A stretch of 64,000 nucleotides of DNA from Limnobacter sp. SAORIC-580 (GCF_013004065.1 NZ_CP053084.1:3100001-3164000); one strand, 5' to 3'. Counted from the stretch's first letter, positions 1-9,680 are shown. Program-made: numbers and translations. The notes: a model not told the origin generated them from the sequence alone.

Positions 1-843
1 GGCTTGCTGTGTTACATGGCCTTGAGTGTGTCTGATCTGCTTTTTCTCGCAGGCATTTTGCCCTTCGACGGTTATTTTTTGAACCAGTACATGGGCATTG
101 CCATGTTTCTGGCCATGAGCTACTTTTTGATTGACCGATACAGCGGTTTGCTGGCTGAGTCGGATCGTTTCAATGAAACACTTCAAAATCGCCTGCTGGA
201 GCGGGAGGCCGAACTGGCAGCGCAGTACCAGCGCTTGCAAAAAATTGATGAAGACAAGGTGAAAATGGCAGAGCGCCAACGTTTAATGGCCGACATGCAC
301 GACGGCTTGGGAGCCCACCTGGTGGCCGCAATTCACCACCTTCAATCCTCCAACTTCAATCGCAAAAACACATTAAACCTGCTTGAATCGGGCTTGCGAG
401 ATTTGCAGCTGACCATCGACTCGCTCGAACCAATTGAACAGGACCTGACTACCTTGCTGGGCGCATTCCGTTACCGTATCGCTGACAACATGCGCAGTGC
501 GGGCATTCGGCTGCATTGGGTGATTGATGAAGACATACCCCCCATTCCCTACCTGGATGCACGCAACTGCCTGCATGTTCTGCGCATTGTTCAGGAAATT
601 TTTACGAATATTTTGAAACACGCCAACGCCAGCGAAGTAAGCCTGCATGTTTCAAGGGGACCAAAATATGTGGGTGTTCATATTCAAGACAACGGCGTAG
701 GATTTGTACTGGAAAGAAGCCAGCACGGCAGGGGTTTAAAAAACCTGAAACAGCGTGCGAGCGCTTTGGGCGGCAGCATTGATATTCACGCTGAAGCTGG
801 GCAAGGCACCCGTTTTCTGCTCAAATTACCCTTGGACACCTAA
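1..843 (+). CDS. Sensor histidine kinase, NarX/DesK class (5' end cut off by window)
   Basis: The reading frame is open from base 1, so the N-terminus lies outside the window. What is visible: two or three hydrophobic segments (residues ~1-45 of the visible part), a coiled-coil stretch (~50-85), then a HisKA_3 dimerisation/phosphoacceptor helix with the ADMHDGLGAHL motif (phosphorylated His around base 298) and a HATPase_c domain with the N box EIFTNILKHAN and the G box DNGVGF. It should autophosphorylate and pass the phosphate to the response regulator that starts 12 bases downstream. It is a clear paralogue of the kinase at 1565-3472 (same HDG(L/V)G box and EIF(T/A)N(I/S)LKHA box), so its missing N-terminus is probably also a 7TMR-DISM type sensor. 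Signal unknown. Confidence 0.9.
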   Translation, partial: GLLCYMALSVSDLLFLAGILPFDGYFLNQYMGIAMFLAMSYFLIDRYSGLLAESDRFNETLQNRLLEREAELAAQYQRLQKIDEDKVKMAERQRLMADMHDGLGAHLVAAIHHLQSSNFNRKNTLNLLESGLRDLQLTIDSLEPIEQDLTTLLGAFRYRIADNMRSAGIRLHWVIDEDIPPIPYLDARNCLHVLRIVQEIFTNILKHANASEVSLHVSRGPKYVGVHIQDNGVGFVLERSQHGRGLKNLKQRASALGGSIDIHAEAGQGTRFLLKLPLDT

Positions 844-854
844 ACCGGCAAATC

Positions 855-1568
855 ATGAACGCGCGAGATCTTGATCACATTGAAGCCAAGCCAGTCGGTG
901 TGATCTTGGTCGAGGATGAACCCGCCACGCAAGACCACCTGACCCGCGTGATTGACTCCTCCCCTCACCTGACATTGCTCGGCGTGGCCAGCACCGTTCA
1001 AGACGCCTACTCCCTGTTGTTCATGACCAACCCGAAAGTTGCGCTGATCGATTTGGGTTTGCCCGATTCATCAGGCATTGAGGTGATTGAGTGGCTTAGC
1101 AAACACAAACCTGAAACAGAGTGCCTGGTGATTACTGCATTTGGTGATGAAGACCATGTGGTGAGAAGCCTGGAGGCCGGCGCAAGCGGCTACCTGCTGA
1201 AAGACTATTCCAACGAAGAATTGATTGAGCACATTCTGGAAGTGGCCAACGGCGGTTCGCCCATTAGCCCGTTGATTGCACGCCAGTTGCTGTCAAAAAT
1301 GCAAATGCCGCGCGCTCTCGATGCCGATTGTGCTCAAAGCAAGGCCGATCAAGATGAATCGCAAAAAGCATGCAGCATTACCGACCGGGAATTGAAGGTA
1401 ATTCAACAAGTGGCCCGTGGTTTTACAGCGCAGGAAATTGCAGCGCAAATGGGTATTTCAACCCACACGGTGGCGACTCACGTGAAGCGCATTTACAAAA
1501 AACTGCACGTGCACAGCAGGTCTGAAGCGGTGTATGAAGCCACCCTTCTGGGGCTGCTTGACCTTTGA
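855..1568 (+). CDS. LuxR/NarL-family response regulator
   Basis: 237 residues. The N-terminal receiver domain has the acidic pocket VEDE (~20-23), phosphoacceptor Asp66 in ALIDLGLPD, the conserved Thr/Ala region near 95 and Lys116 in YLLKD. A linker (~145-175) leads to a C-terminal GerE/LuxR helix-turn-helix (ITDRELKVIQQVARGFTAQE ... STHTVATHVKRIYKKLHV). It is a DNA-binding regulator activated by phosphorylation, most plausibly by one or both HisKA_3 kinases flanking it. Its stop codon overlaps the TTG start of the downstream kinase (TTGA), a sign of translational coupling. Target genes cannot be read from the sequence. Confidence 0.93.
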   Translation: MNARDLDHIEAKPVGVILVEDEPATQDHLTRVIDSSPHLTLLGVASTVQDAYSLLFMTNPKVALIDLGLPDSSGIEVIEWLSKHKPETECLVITAFGDEDHVVRSLEAGASGYLLKDYSNEELIEHILEVANGGSPISPLIARQLLSKMQMPRALDADCAQSKADQDESQKACSITDRELKVIQQVARGFTAQEIAAQMGISTHTVATHVKRIYKKLHVHSRSEAVYEATLLGLLDL

Positions 1569-3472
1569 GCCTGACTCCCGCCGACCGCCTGTTTATTGGG
1601 CGTTTCCTGCTTCTTTTTGTGGCGACACTGGTTGTGGCGTTGTTAGGTACATTCAAAGCCCCACTGCCCGCCCTGGGTGACAAGAATTCACACCAGCAAG
1701 CCTATTTGTTTCAGCAGGCCAAGGTACTTTTCTCCAATGACCCCACCTTGAGCGCCGGTGATGTGTTGTCGCTGAACGCAAAAAAAACCGTGGTACTTCC
1801 CGATTCCTGGGACACGACACAACCTTCATTTGAAGGCCAGGGCTGGTATCAAATCGATTTTCGCCTGGACCCCGACAAACCCGTTCCCAACGCGGTGTTC
1901 GTGCCAAGGGCCATCATGAATGCCCATGCATACTTGAATGGTCACTGGATTGGCGGGCTGGGCACCCTTGAAGGCGACATTACCCGACACTGGAATTACC
2001 CCTACCTGTTCCAGTTTTCGCCCGACCTGCTTGCCCCCGGTAACAACACCTTGCTGATTCAGGTTGCAGGCTACAAAAACTACCGAAGCGGACTGGGCAG
2101 GGTATGGCTGGGACCCAATAGCGTACTTGAACCCATGTATGAATCGTCGTACCGCTGGCAAGTGACCGGGTCGATGCTGGCCACCCTGGTAGCCTTTGCC
2201 AGTGGTGTGTTGTTGCTGTTGTTTGCACGGGTATTTCGGGAACAGGAAGGGTTTTTTTTCTTCAGCCTTGCCGTGATAATTTTTGCCATTCGCAACACTG
2301 GCTATTTCATGGACTGGATTCCCCTGCCCCACGCGCAGTGGGGCCAGTTGGTCCACAGCCTGCATGCGTGGTTCGCCTGCCTGTATGGGTTGTTCCTGAT
2401 CCGCTACATGAACCTGGGGTGGACGTGGATTCCCAGAGGGCTGGTGGCCTACGCAATAGCAGTGTCGCTGATCACACTCACTGCGGGCAGTGAGCAAATA
2501 CTGAATTTCACATTCTGGCTGCTGTTACCGGTAATTCCAGTGGTGTTTGTTCTCAACGTACTGCTGCTGAGCCATTCCTGGCGTACGCGCAACTTTGAAG
2601 GCGCCATACTGGGTTGCAGTTCGCTGTTGTTTGTGTTGCTCAGCATTCGTGATTTGGCCACCATGCTGAACCTGCTGCCGATTGAATCCATTCTGCTTTC
2701 GCAGTACACCGGCATTTTGTTGTTTGTGTCGGCTTGCTGGGTTATTTTCAGGCGCTACCGAGCCTTGTTGCAAGAACTGAAAACGTCGAACGATTCGCTG
2801 AACTCCGAGTTGGCGATTCGCGAACAGCAGCTGTTTCGCCAATTCAATTTGCTGCGCAAAATTGAGCAGCAACGTGCCCAGGACGATGAACGACGACGCA
2901 TTATGCAAGACATTCACGATGGGGTCGGTTCCAGTTTGGTGTCGGCCCTGAACCTGAGCGAAACCAAGCCCTTGAGCCAGGATGAAATGCGCGATGTATT
3001 GCAGGAGTGCCTCGATGATTTGCGCATGGCGATTGATTCACTCGACCCGCAAAGCGACGACCTCTTGGCGCTGTTGGGTAATTTCCGGTGGCGCTATGAA
3101 CGCCGCTTGAAAGCCAGCGGTGTAACGCTGCTGTGGAGTGTGGCTGACATTCCAAAACTGGAGGGCTACAGCTCTCGCGACCTGTTCGATTTACTGCGAA
3201 TTGTCCAGGAAATTTTTGCCAACAGCCTCAAACATGCCAAAGCCAGCAAGATTGAATTGAGTGTGCGATGGGATGAGGCCAACGACAAAGTGTTGCTGAA
3301 CATCAGCGACAACGGTGTGGGCATGCCCCAGAACACACTGGGGCGCGGACGTGGTTTGGCACACATGAAAATTCGGGCCAAAGCCATTCGAATCGAGCTT
3401 TATACCGGGCGCAACAGCCAGGAACAAGGCGTGGCAGTGTTCATGGCCATTCCCAGAATGCGTAGAAAATAA
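1565..3472 (+). CDS. 7TMR-DISM sensor histidine kinase
   Basis: 635 residues, TTG start overlapping the upstream stop. Order: one N-terminal membrane helix (~10-30); an extracytoplasmic jelly-roll region (~45-185) with the AYLNGHWIGG motif, typical of 7TMR-DISMED2 domains, which resemble the carbohydrate-binding part of glycoside hydrolase family 2; about seven membrane helices (~205-400); coiled coil (~405-440); HisKA_3 with IMQDIHDGVGSSL (phospho-His ~450); HATPase_c with EIFANSLKHAKAS and DNGVGMP. Known for the family: sensing of small extracellular ligands, possibly sugars. Inferred: it works with the regulator at 855-1568. No ATG lies in a better place, and the TTG gives a 4-base overlap. 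Confidence 0.9.
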   Translation: MSLTPADRLFIGRFLLLFVATLVVALLGTFKAPLPALGDKNSHQQAYLFQQAKVLFSNDPTLSAGDVLSLNAKKTVVLPDSWDTTQPSFEGQGWYQIDFRLDPDKPVPNAVFVPRAIMNAHAYLNGHWIGGLGTLEGDITRHWNYPYLFQFSPDLLAPGNNTLLIQVAGYKNYRSGLGRVWLGPNSVLEPMYESSYRWQVTGSMLATLVAFASGVLLLLFARVFREQEGFFFFSLAVIIFAIRNTGYFMDWIPLPHAQWGQLVHSLHAWFACLYGLFLIRYMNLGWTWIPRGLVAYAIAVSLITLTAGSEQILNFTFWLLLPVIPVVFVLNVLLLSHSWRTRNFEGAILGCSSLLFVLLSIRDLATMLNLLPIESILLSQYTGILLFVSACWVIFRRYRALLQELKTSNDSLNSELAIREQQLFRQFNLLRKIEQQRAQDDERRRIMQDIHDGVGSSLVSALNLSETKPLSQDEMRDVLQECLDDLRMAIDSLDPQSDDLLALLGNFRWRYERRLKASGVTLLWSVADIPKLEGYSSRDLFDLLRIVQEIFANSLKHAKASKIELSVRWDEANDKVLLNISDNGVGMPQNTLGRGRGLAHMKIRAKAIRIELYTGRNSQEQGVAVFMAIPRMRRK

Positions 3473-3520
3473 GCAAGGCAGATGAGTCATTTTCGGCAGT
3501 AAACCGTGCCACCACCGGAG

Positions 3521-3540
3521 GAGCACTTCACTGAGTGCTC
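3521..3540. terminator. Hairpin between convergent genes
   Basis: A perfect 7-bp stem GAGCACT / AGTGCTC with a 6-base loop lies between the convergent ends of the histidine kinase and the HMG-CoA lyase gene, and touches the lyase stop codon. No T-run follows on either strand, so it is at best a weak or factor-assisted terminator. Confidence 0.3.
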
Positions 3541-4483
3541 AAGCACCCGTTTCGGTATTCAGTTTATTCCACACCGCACGGCCGGCACGGCTGGTGTAGG
3601 GCTTGCCGATGCTGCCTGAAATCCACGCGCCAGTTTGCACCAGTTTGTGCATGTTCAGGCCAGTGTCGATGCCCATGCCTTGCAACAGGTAAACCACATC
3701 CTCGGTGGCCACGTTGCCGGTTGCACCTTTGGCATATGGGCACCCCCCCAACCCGGCGATCGAGCTGTGGAAGGTAGACACACCCAACTGCAAGGCGGCC
3801 AGAATATTGGCCAGAGCTTGCCCATAGGTGTCGTGAAAATGGCCCGCCACATTGTTCAAGCCCACGCTGTAACCCACAGCCTCGAAGACCTGGCTAACCC
3901 TCAGCGCGGTACCCACACCAATGGTGTCAGCCACGTCAAATTCCTGCACACCGATGTCGCGTAGACGCAAAGCCACTTCAGCTGCGTTTTGCACCGGTAC
4001 CTCACCCTGATAAGGGCAACCCAGCGCGCAGGAAATAGAACCACGCAAGTGAATGTTATGGGCTTGGGCCAATGCAGCCACAGGTTTGAAACGCTCGATG
4101 CTTTCGGCAATGGTGCAATTGATATTTTTTTGCGTGAATGCTTCCGAGGCAGCAGTGAACACGACGGCCTCTTGCACGCCGGCTTCAATCGCAGCTTCCA
4201 TGCCCTTGAGGTTAGGCACCAGGGCCGAGTACGACACAGTACGATCCTGTAGATCCGGCAGGGCTTGCAGGCCAGCCAACACATCCGCGCCATCGGCCAT
4301 TTGCGGTACCCACTTGGGCGACACGAATGCGGCGGCTTCCAGCCTGTGAATGCCCGCCTCGATCAACTGTTTGCACAGTTCGACCTTGATGGCAGTAGAA
4401 ATGGGTGTTTTCTCGTTTTGAAGGCCATCGCGTGGGCCAACCTCAACCAGAGTCACCTGCGAAGGAAGTTTGATCATGCTCAT
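3539..4483 (-). CDS. liuE: Hydroxymethylglutaryl-CoA lyase
   Basis: 314 residues, a single HMGL-like TIM barrel. It cleaves (S)-3-hydroxy-3-methylglutaryl-CoA to acetyl-CoA and acetoacetate, the last step of leucine/isovalerate degradation. Visible motifs: VGPRDGLQNE at the N-terminus (metal and substrate-binding Arg-Asp), the metal-binding GHFHDTYG, and GLGGCPYAKGATGN, which carries the signature catalytic Cys. The start ATG overlaps the stop of the carboxylase alpha-subunit gene (ATGA at 4480-4483), so the two are translationally coupled as the last genes of the liu operon. The symbol mvaB is also used for this enzyme. Full length; no odd features. Confidence 0.96.
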   Translation of the reverse strand: MSMIKLPSQVTLVEVGPRDGLQNEKTPISTAIKVELCKQLIEAGIHRLEAAAFVSPKWVPQMADGADVLAGLQALPDLQDRTVSYSALVPNLKGMEAAIEAGVQEAVVFTAASEAFTQKNINCTIAESIERFKPVAALAQAHNIHLRGSISCALGCPYQGEVPVQNAAEVALRLRDIGVQEFDVADTIGVGTALRVSQVFEAVGYSVGLNNVAGHFHDTYGQALANILAALQLGVSTFHSSIAGLGGCPYAKGATGNVATEDVVYLLQGMGIDTGLNMHKLVQTGAWISGSIGKPYTSRAGRAVWNKLNTETGA

Positions 4484-6531
4484 TTTGCCGTGTCGTCTTC
4501 TGAAAAATGAATCAACTCGGTGCCCTCGGTCACCTGGTCACCCACCGGGTGCGGAATGGCCTGCACCACACCATCGCAGGGCGAGTTCAGGGTGTGCTCC
4601 ATTTTCATGGCTTCCAGGCCAATCAGGGGTTGGCCTTTCTTCACGGTGTCACCCACTTTTACAAGCACGGCGAACACCTTGCCCGGCATGGGCGCGGCCA
4701 CACCATGTGCATCATGCCCTTGGTCAGCACGAATGTGCGCCGGGTTTTGCCATTGCAGGTTCACCTGTTCAGCGCCCACATGAATGCTGAGATTGTCGCC
4801 ATGCCAGATCAAATCAAACGTGCTGCCTGCGTGTGGGCCAGTGTTGATACTGCCTTGGATTCGAGCCAAGCCACTTTGATTGCCCTGGCCTGTCAGTGTT
4901 GCAATCAAAGAAGTGCCCGAGCATTGAATAGTCGCCTGCTGCCCACTGACCAAGACATGCGTGTGCGTGGCCAAGGCAGTATCGCGGTTTGACCAGCGAT
5001 CTTCCCGCAAGGGTGGTGCACTGGAATAGAAACCGTCGAGCTGGGCCATTGGGTCGGCGGTTCTTTGGCCTTGGGTGTGTTGATGCAAAGCCCAGCGCGC
5101 AAGACCGGCCATGGCATGCACAGTGTCAGGATCAATCGGGTTTGGTGTGTCAGTAGCAGTACTCATTCTGTCTATCAGCCCAGTGTCGTACCCACCTGCT
5201 GCGAATTCCGGATGCAGGCAAAGCCCGCGCAACCAGGCCAGGTTGTTTTTTACGCCGACACAGCGCAGCTGCGCCAATGCGTCAGCCAGTTTTTTTAATG
5301 CCGCATCGCGTGTGGGTGCCCAAGTAATCAGTTTGCCTACCATGGGGTCGTAATAAGGCGATACGGCCAAGCCAGAGCGCATGGAGGAGTCCAGACGAAT
5401 TCCAGCTGTTCGGCCTGCGTGCGTACCGGTGCGAAACTCGATTGCATCGGGTGCTTCCCACAATTCAACGGTACCAATGGCAGGCAAAAACCCCTGCTCC
5501 GGGTTTTCGGCATACAGGCGCGCTTCAAACGCATGGCCGTCAATGTGAATGGTTTCCTGGGTCGCTGGCAAGGGCAAACCTGCCGCGATTTCAATTTGCC
5601 ATTGAACCAGATCGAAACCGGTGATCATTTCAGTCACCGGGTGCTCCACCTGCAAGCGGGTGTTCATTTCCATGAAATAGAATTCGCCACGCGCATCCAG
5701 CAAAAACTCCACCGTGCCAGCGCCCACATAATTCACAGCCTTGGCCACTTGCACCGCTGTGCGCCCAAAGGCTTCACGCTGTTGCTCGGTGAGCCCGAAT
5801 GCAGGTGCTTCCTCAATCACTTTTTGGTGGCGACGCTGTGCCGAGCAATCACGTTCAAACAGATGCACTACATTGCCGTGGGTGTCGGCAAACACCTGCA
5901 CTTCCACATGGCGAGGCTGGATAATCTGTTTTTCGAGCATCACGGTGGCATCGCCAAATGCGTTTTTGGCCTCGCGCTGGCAACTTTCAAGTGCGGCTTG
6001 CAAGTCGCCTGCGTTACTGACAATTCGAATGCCCTTGCCACCACCGCCGGCCACCGCCTTGATCATCAGCGGAAAACCGATTCGCTCCGCTTCAGCCTGC
6101 AAAGTGGCCAGCGATTGATCGGCACCAAAGTAACCAGGAATGAGCGGTACACCCGCAGGCTGCACACAGGCCTTGGCCTCGCTTTTGCTGCCCATGATCC
6201 GAATGGCTTCTACACCCGGGCCAATGAAGGTGATGTGTGCCTCGGCACAAGCCTGCGCGAAGGCGGCATTCTCGGACAGAAAACCGTAGCCAGGGTGAAT
6301 GGCCTGCGCGCCGGTTTGCCGGGCTGCTGCAATCACTTTGTCGATATTCAGGTAGCTTTGCGCAGCCTCGGGCTCGCCAAGGCACACCGCTTCATTGCAT
6401 TCCTGCACATGCAGGGCCTGTGCGTCGGCCGTGGAATACACCGCCACGGTTTGAATACCCATGGCTTGCGCGGTGCGGTTAATTCGGCGGGCTATTTCGC
6501 CACGGTTGGCAATCAGTATTTTGGTGAACAT
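4480..6531 (-). CDS. liuD: 3-methylcrotonyl-CoA carboxylase, biotin-containing alpha subunit
   Basis: 683 residues from the ATG at 6531; an ATG/alternative start 24 bases upstream is possible, but FTKILIANRGEIA is the usual N-terminus. Domains: biotin carboxylase N-domain (~1-110), ATP-grasp (~115-320, with the Gly-rich AVAGGGGKGIR loop), biotin carboxylase C-domain (~335-445), a less conserved BT-like linker, and a C-terminal biotinyl domain with EAMKMEH, biotin-lysine near residue 643. It carboxylates biotin with bicarbonate and ATP; the beta subunit (liuB) moves the carboxyl group to 3-methylcrotonyl-CoA. It lies 16 bases after liuC and overlaps liuE by 4. Propionyl/acetyl-CoA carboxylase relatives look similar, but the liuB/C/E context fixes the assignment. 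Confidence 0.95.
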   Translation of the reverse strand: MFTKILIANRGEIARRINRTAQAMGIQTVAVYSTADAQALHVQECNEAVCLGEPEAAQSYLNIDKVIAAARQTGAQAIHPGYGFLSENAAFAQACAEAHITFIGPGVEAIRIMGSKSEAKACVQPAGVPLIPGYFGADQSLATLQAEAERIGFPLMIKAVAGGGGKGIRIVSNAGDLQAALESCQREAKNAFGDATVMLEKQIIQPRHVEVQVFADTHGNVVHLFERDCSAQRRHQKVIEEAPAFGLTEQQREAFGRTAVQVAKAVNYVGAGTVEFLLDARGEFYFMEMNTRLQVEHPVTEMITGFDLVQWQIEIAAGLPLPATQETIHIDGHAFEARLYAENPEQGFLPAIGTVELWEAPDAIEFRTGTHAGRTAGIRLDSSMRSGLAVSPYYDPMVGKLITWAPTRDAALKKLADALAQLRCVGVKNNLAWLRGLCLHPEFAAGGYDTGLIDRMSTATDTPNPIDPDTVHAMAGLARWALHQHTQGQRTADPMAQLDGFYSSAPPLREDRWSNRDTALATHTHVLVSGQQATIQCSGTSLIATLTGQGNQSGLARIQGSINTGPHAGSTFDLIWHGDNLSIHVGAEQVNLQWQNPAHIRADQGHDAHGVAAPMPGKVFAVLVKVGDTVKKGQPLIGLEAMKMEHTLNSPCDGVVQAIPHPVGDQVTEGTELIHFSEDDTAK

Positions 6532-6547
6532 TGTGTGAATAACCTTT

Positions 6548-7345
6548 TTAGCCAACCCACTTCGGTTTGCGTTTTTCCATGAAAGCCATCATGCCTTCGG
6601 CGGCTTCGGCACTGCCGCGCACTTCAGCAAGTCGTGCAGCCACATCGGCGTGTGTTTCATCGGCGGTGATGTCCATGCGTGACACATCGCGAACGAGTTT
6701 TTTGCACGCCGCCATGGCATCGGGGGCGCAACTGTCCAGCTCGGCAAGAATCGATTCCAGCTTCGCATCCAGTGTGTCGGGCGTGGTCAGCTCATGCACC
6801 ATGCCCAACTCGTACGCTTTCTCAGCCGTGAATGTTTCGCCAGTGATGAAGTAACGGCGCGCAGCCTGCACACCCATGGCTTGAACCACATAGGGGCTGA
6901 TGGTGGCGGGTATCAAACCACGCTTGACTTCCGGCAAGCTGAATTTCACATTGTTGCTGGCCACAATAATATCGCTGGCACTGACCAGGCCAGTGGCACC
7001 TGCCAGGCACAAGCCGTGCACACGCGCCACCACGGGCTTGGGGCATTCGGCAATGCCGCGGAACAGGCTGGTCAGGGTAATGCCGCTTTGCTGGTTGCTG
7101 GCGGCTTGCTGGGCCATTTGCATCATGTACCCAAGATCGGCTCCTGAGCAAAATGCATCGCCGTTCGCTGCCAACACAATGGCGCGGGTATCCGGGTCGT
7201 TTCCCAAACGCTGAAATGCTTCCACAAGCACAGCGATCATTTCGCCGTTCATGGCGTTTTTAATGTGCGGGCGGTTCAGCGTCAGCCACACGGATTTTCC
7301 CTTGCGGGCTTCAATCACGGGTTTTTCATTCGACTGTTCTGTCAT
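6548..7345 (-). CDS. liuC: Methylglutaconyl-CoA hydratase (crotonase family)
   Basis: 265 residues, enoyl-CoA hydratase/isomerase fold. It hydrates 3-methylglutaconyl-CoA to HMG-CoA, between the carboxylase and the lyase. Seen: the oxyanion-hole segments ANGDAFCSGADLGYM and HGLCLAGATGLVSASDI, then LPEVKRGLIPATISPYVV. The position of the second catalytic Glu in crotonases is occupied by the E of LPEVKRG. The final residues KRKPKW are typical of crotonases. It sits inside the liuB-liuC-liuD-liuE operon (32 bases after liuB), which is the main reason to call it the liu hydratase and not a generic enoyl-CoA hydratase. Confidence 0.92.
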   Translation of the reverse strand: MTEQSNEKPVIEARKGKSVWLTLNRPHIKNAMNGEMIAVLVEAFQRLGNDPDTRAIVLAANGDAFCSGADLGYMMQMAQQAASNQQSGITLTSLFRGIAECPKPVVARVHGLCLAGATGLVSASDIIVASNNVKFSLPEVKRGLIPATISPYVVQAMGVQAARRYFITGETFTAEKAYELGMVHELTTPDTLDAKLESILAELDSCAPDAMAACKKLVRDVSRMDITADETHADVAARLAEVRGSAEAAEGMMAFMEKRKPKWVG

Positions 7346-7377
7346 TGCGGTGTCTCCGTTTTTATTCTTGTACGCAT

Positions 7378-8988
7378 TTACATTCTGTAGACGCCGAACT
7401 TCGTATCCGGAATTTCGACATTCAAGCTGGCTGAAATGGCCATGCCCAGAATACGGCGGGTATCCACCGGGTCGATCAAGCCATCGTCCCAGAGCCTTGC
7501 TGTGGCGTAATAGGGTTGGCTTTGTTCATCGAACTGCTTTAGCGTGGGTGCCTTGAATTCGGCTTCTTCTTCCTTGCTCCAGGTGCCGCCTTTGGCCTCA
7601 ATCTGGTTTCGCTTCACGGTGGCCAACACGCCAGCAGCCTGTTCGCCACCCATCACACTGATGCGCGCATTGGGCCACATCCACATAAAGCGCGGGCTGT
7701 ACGCACGACCACACATGCCGTAATTGCCAGCACCGAAGGAGCCACCGATCACCACTGTGAATTTGGGCACCTTTGCACAGGCCACTGCCATGACCATTTT
7801 CGCGCCATGGCGCGCGATGCCTTCGTTTTCTACTTTCTTGCCCACCATGAAACCGGTGATGTTTTGCAAAAACACCAAGGGGATCTTGCGTTGGCAACAC
7901 AGCTCAATGAAGTGAGCGCCTTTCTGGGCTGACTCGGAAAACAAAATGCCGTTGTTGGCCACAATGCCCACCGGCATGCCATACAGGCGCGCGAAACCAC
8001 ACACCAGCGTATTGCCAAAGCGGGCCTTGAATTCATCGAATTCACTGCCGTCGACAATGCGGGCAATGATGTCACGCACATCGAACGGTTTTTTTGCATC
8101 CACTGGCACAATGCCGTAAATTTCCTCGGCGCTGTACAGCGGCTCTCTGGATTCCGTCAAAGCCCAGGGGTAGCGTTTCTCGGGTCGACCCAAATTGGCC
8201 ACAATGCGCCGGGCAATTTCCAAAGCATGTTGATCGTTCTCGGCCAAATGGTCGGCCACACCGGAAAGGCGTGTGTGCACATCGGCACCACCCAGTTCTT
8301 CGGCACTGACAATTTCGCCCGTGGCGGCTTGCACCAAGGGTGGGCCACCCAGAAAAATCGTGGCCTGGTTTTTCACGATGATGGCTTCATCGCTCATGGC
8401 GGGCACGTACGCACCACCGGCGGTACAGCTACCCATGACCACCGCAATTTGCGCAATGCCTTGCGCACTCATATTGGCTTGATTAAAGAATATGCGACCA
8501 AAGTGATCTCGGTCTGGAAACACCTCGTCCTGGTTGGGCAGGTTGGCCCCGCCAGAGTCGACCAGGTAAATACAGGGCAAATTGTTTTCTGCGGCCACTT
8601 CCTGCGCGCGCAAATGCTTCTTCACGCTCAAGGGGTAATAGGTGCCGCCTTTTACGGTGGCGTCATTGCACACAATCATGCAATCCACACCGCTGACGCG
8701 ACCAATGCCTGCAATTGCACCGGCACCCGGCGCAGCGCCACCGTACATGTCCCATGCAGCCAAGGGTGCCAGTTCCAGAAAGGGCGAACCCGGGTCAAGT
8801 AAACCAGCCACGCGTTCGCGGGGCAGCAGCTTGCCACGCGCTGTGTGGCGTTCGTTGGCCACTTTGCCACCGCCTTGTGCCACCACTGCCAGGTTGGCCT
8901 TTAACTCGTCGACCAGTTTTTTAAGCGCTGCTGAATTGGCCGCAAAGTCGGGGCGGTTTTTAACATTGTTGGAATCAAGAACGGCCAT
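7378..8988 (-). CDS. liuB: 3-methylcrotonyl-CoA carboxylase, carboxyltransferase beta subunit
   Basis: 536 residues, the usual length. Carboxyl_trans domain in two crotonase-like halves. N-terminal half: [20 protein letters not shown], then the oxyanion region [17 protein letters not shown]-terminal half: [39 protein letters not shown] and [10 protein letters not shown]. It transfers the carboxyl group from biotin on LiuD to 3-methylcrotonyl-CoA in the cytoplasmic alpha6beta6 complex. Its start lies 2 bases after the stop of the DsbA-family isomerase gene, so that gene probably heads the operon. Full length and normal. Confidence 0.96.
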   Translation of the reverse strand: MAVLDSNNVKNRPDFAANSAALKKLVDELKANLAVVAQGGGKVANERHTARGKLLPRERVAGLLDPGSPFLELAPLAAWDMYGGAAPGAGAIAGIGRVSGVDCMIVCNDATVKGGTYYPLSVKKHLRAQEVAAENNLPCIYLVDSGGANLPNQDEVFPDRDHFGRIFFNQANMSAQGIAQIAVVMGSCTAGGAYVPAMSDEAIIVKNQATIFLGGPPLVQAATGEIVSAEELGGADVHTRLSGVADHLAENDQHALEIARRIVANLGRPEKRYPWALTESREPLYSAEEIYGIVPVDAKKPFDVRDIIARIVDGSEFDEFKARFGNTLVCGFARLYGMPVGIVANNGILFSESAQKGAHFIELCCQRKIPLVFLQNITGFMVGKKVENEGIARHGAKMVMAVACAKVPKFTVVIGGSFGAGNYGMCGRAYSPRFMWMWPNARISVMGGEQAAGVLATVKRNQIEAKGGTWSKEEEAEFKAPTLKQFDEQSQPYYATARLWDDGLIDPVDTRRILGMAISASLNVEIPDTKFGVYRM

Positions 8989-8990
8989 GT

Positions 8991-9599
8991 TCAGAAAGGC
9001 CCCTGCACAACCCAGCGACGCAATTGTTCCATGCGATCCTGGCCCCAGAAGGCTTCACCATCCACCACAAAGTACGGTGCACCAAACATGCCGGCATCGA
9101 TGGATTCTTGCACTGCGTTCTTCATTTGTTCCTTCACCGCATCCGTTTGGGCACCTGCAATCAAGGCTGCACCATCCAGTCCGATGGAATCGGCCACCGC
9201 CTGCACAGTTGAATCTTCGGTAATGTCCTGCCCATCTACAAAGTAAGCTTTGTACAAAGCACGGGTCAGTGCGCCGGCCTTTTCAGGCTGGGTGTTCAGC
9301 ACCTGCAAAATGGCACGCGAACCGGTTGTGGCATTGATCGGGAATTTTTTGGGCCAATTGATTTTCAAGCCATGAAAGCGCGCGGTGCGAGCGAAGTCTT
9401 TTGCGGAGTACTTGCCCTTGGCCGGGTTCATCATGGGCGCGGTGTTGCCTGTGCTTTTGAACACGAAGCCCAGCAAGGTGGGCTTGTAATTCACACTGCG
9501 GTTACCTGCGGCAGCAATTTCCTCGATTTGCTCGGCGGCCACATAGCTGTAGGGGCTGGTCAGGTCGAAATAGAAATCAATCGTTTGTTTGGTAGTCAT
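8991..9599 (-). CDS. DsbA-family 2-hydroxychromene-2-carboxylate isomerase-like protein
   Basis: 202 residues from the ATG at 9599; the open frame runs 18 codons further up, but [19 protein letters not shown] is the normal beginning of this family. Thioredoxin-like fold with an all-alpha insert. The active-site position carries Ser ([11 protein letters not shown]), as in HCCA isomerases/kappa-class GST relatives, not CxxC. Further family motifs: [29 protein letters not shown] and [21 protein letters not shown]. In naphthalene catabolism such enzymes use glutathione to isomerise 2-hydroxychromene-2-carboxylate. Here it is tightly coupled to liuB, so the substrate may be different; this is not shown by the sequence. 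Confidence 0.88.
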   Translation of the reverse strand: MTTKQTIDFYFDLTSPYSYVAAEQIEEIAAAGNRSVNYKPTLLGFVFKSTGNTAPMMNPAKGKYSAKDFARTARFHGLKINWPKKFPINATTGSRAILQVLNTQPEKAGALTRALYKAYFVDGQDITEDSTVQAVADSIGLDGAALIAGAQTDAVKEQMKNAVQESIDAGMFGAPYFVVDGEAFWGQDRMEQLRRWVVQGPF

Positions 9600-9680
9600 G
9601 GTGCTATTTGGCTCCAGATTGGGGTGTTTCTGTGATTCTATCGAACTTAGCACCCGGTTCGCAGGCTTGCTTGCGCCTTG

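Noticed and set aside
3521..3540. Hairpin considered as a strong terminator
   Set aside because: No T-tract on either strand; kept only as a low-confidence feature.
5419..6582. Long open frame (387 codons) antisense to the liuD gene
   Set aside because: It is the mirror frame of a conserved, codon-biased gene; no RBS, no recognised domain, and liuD is certain.
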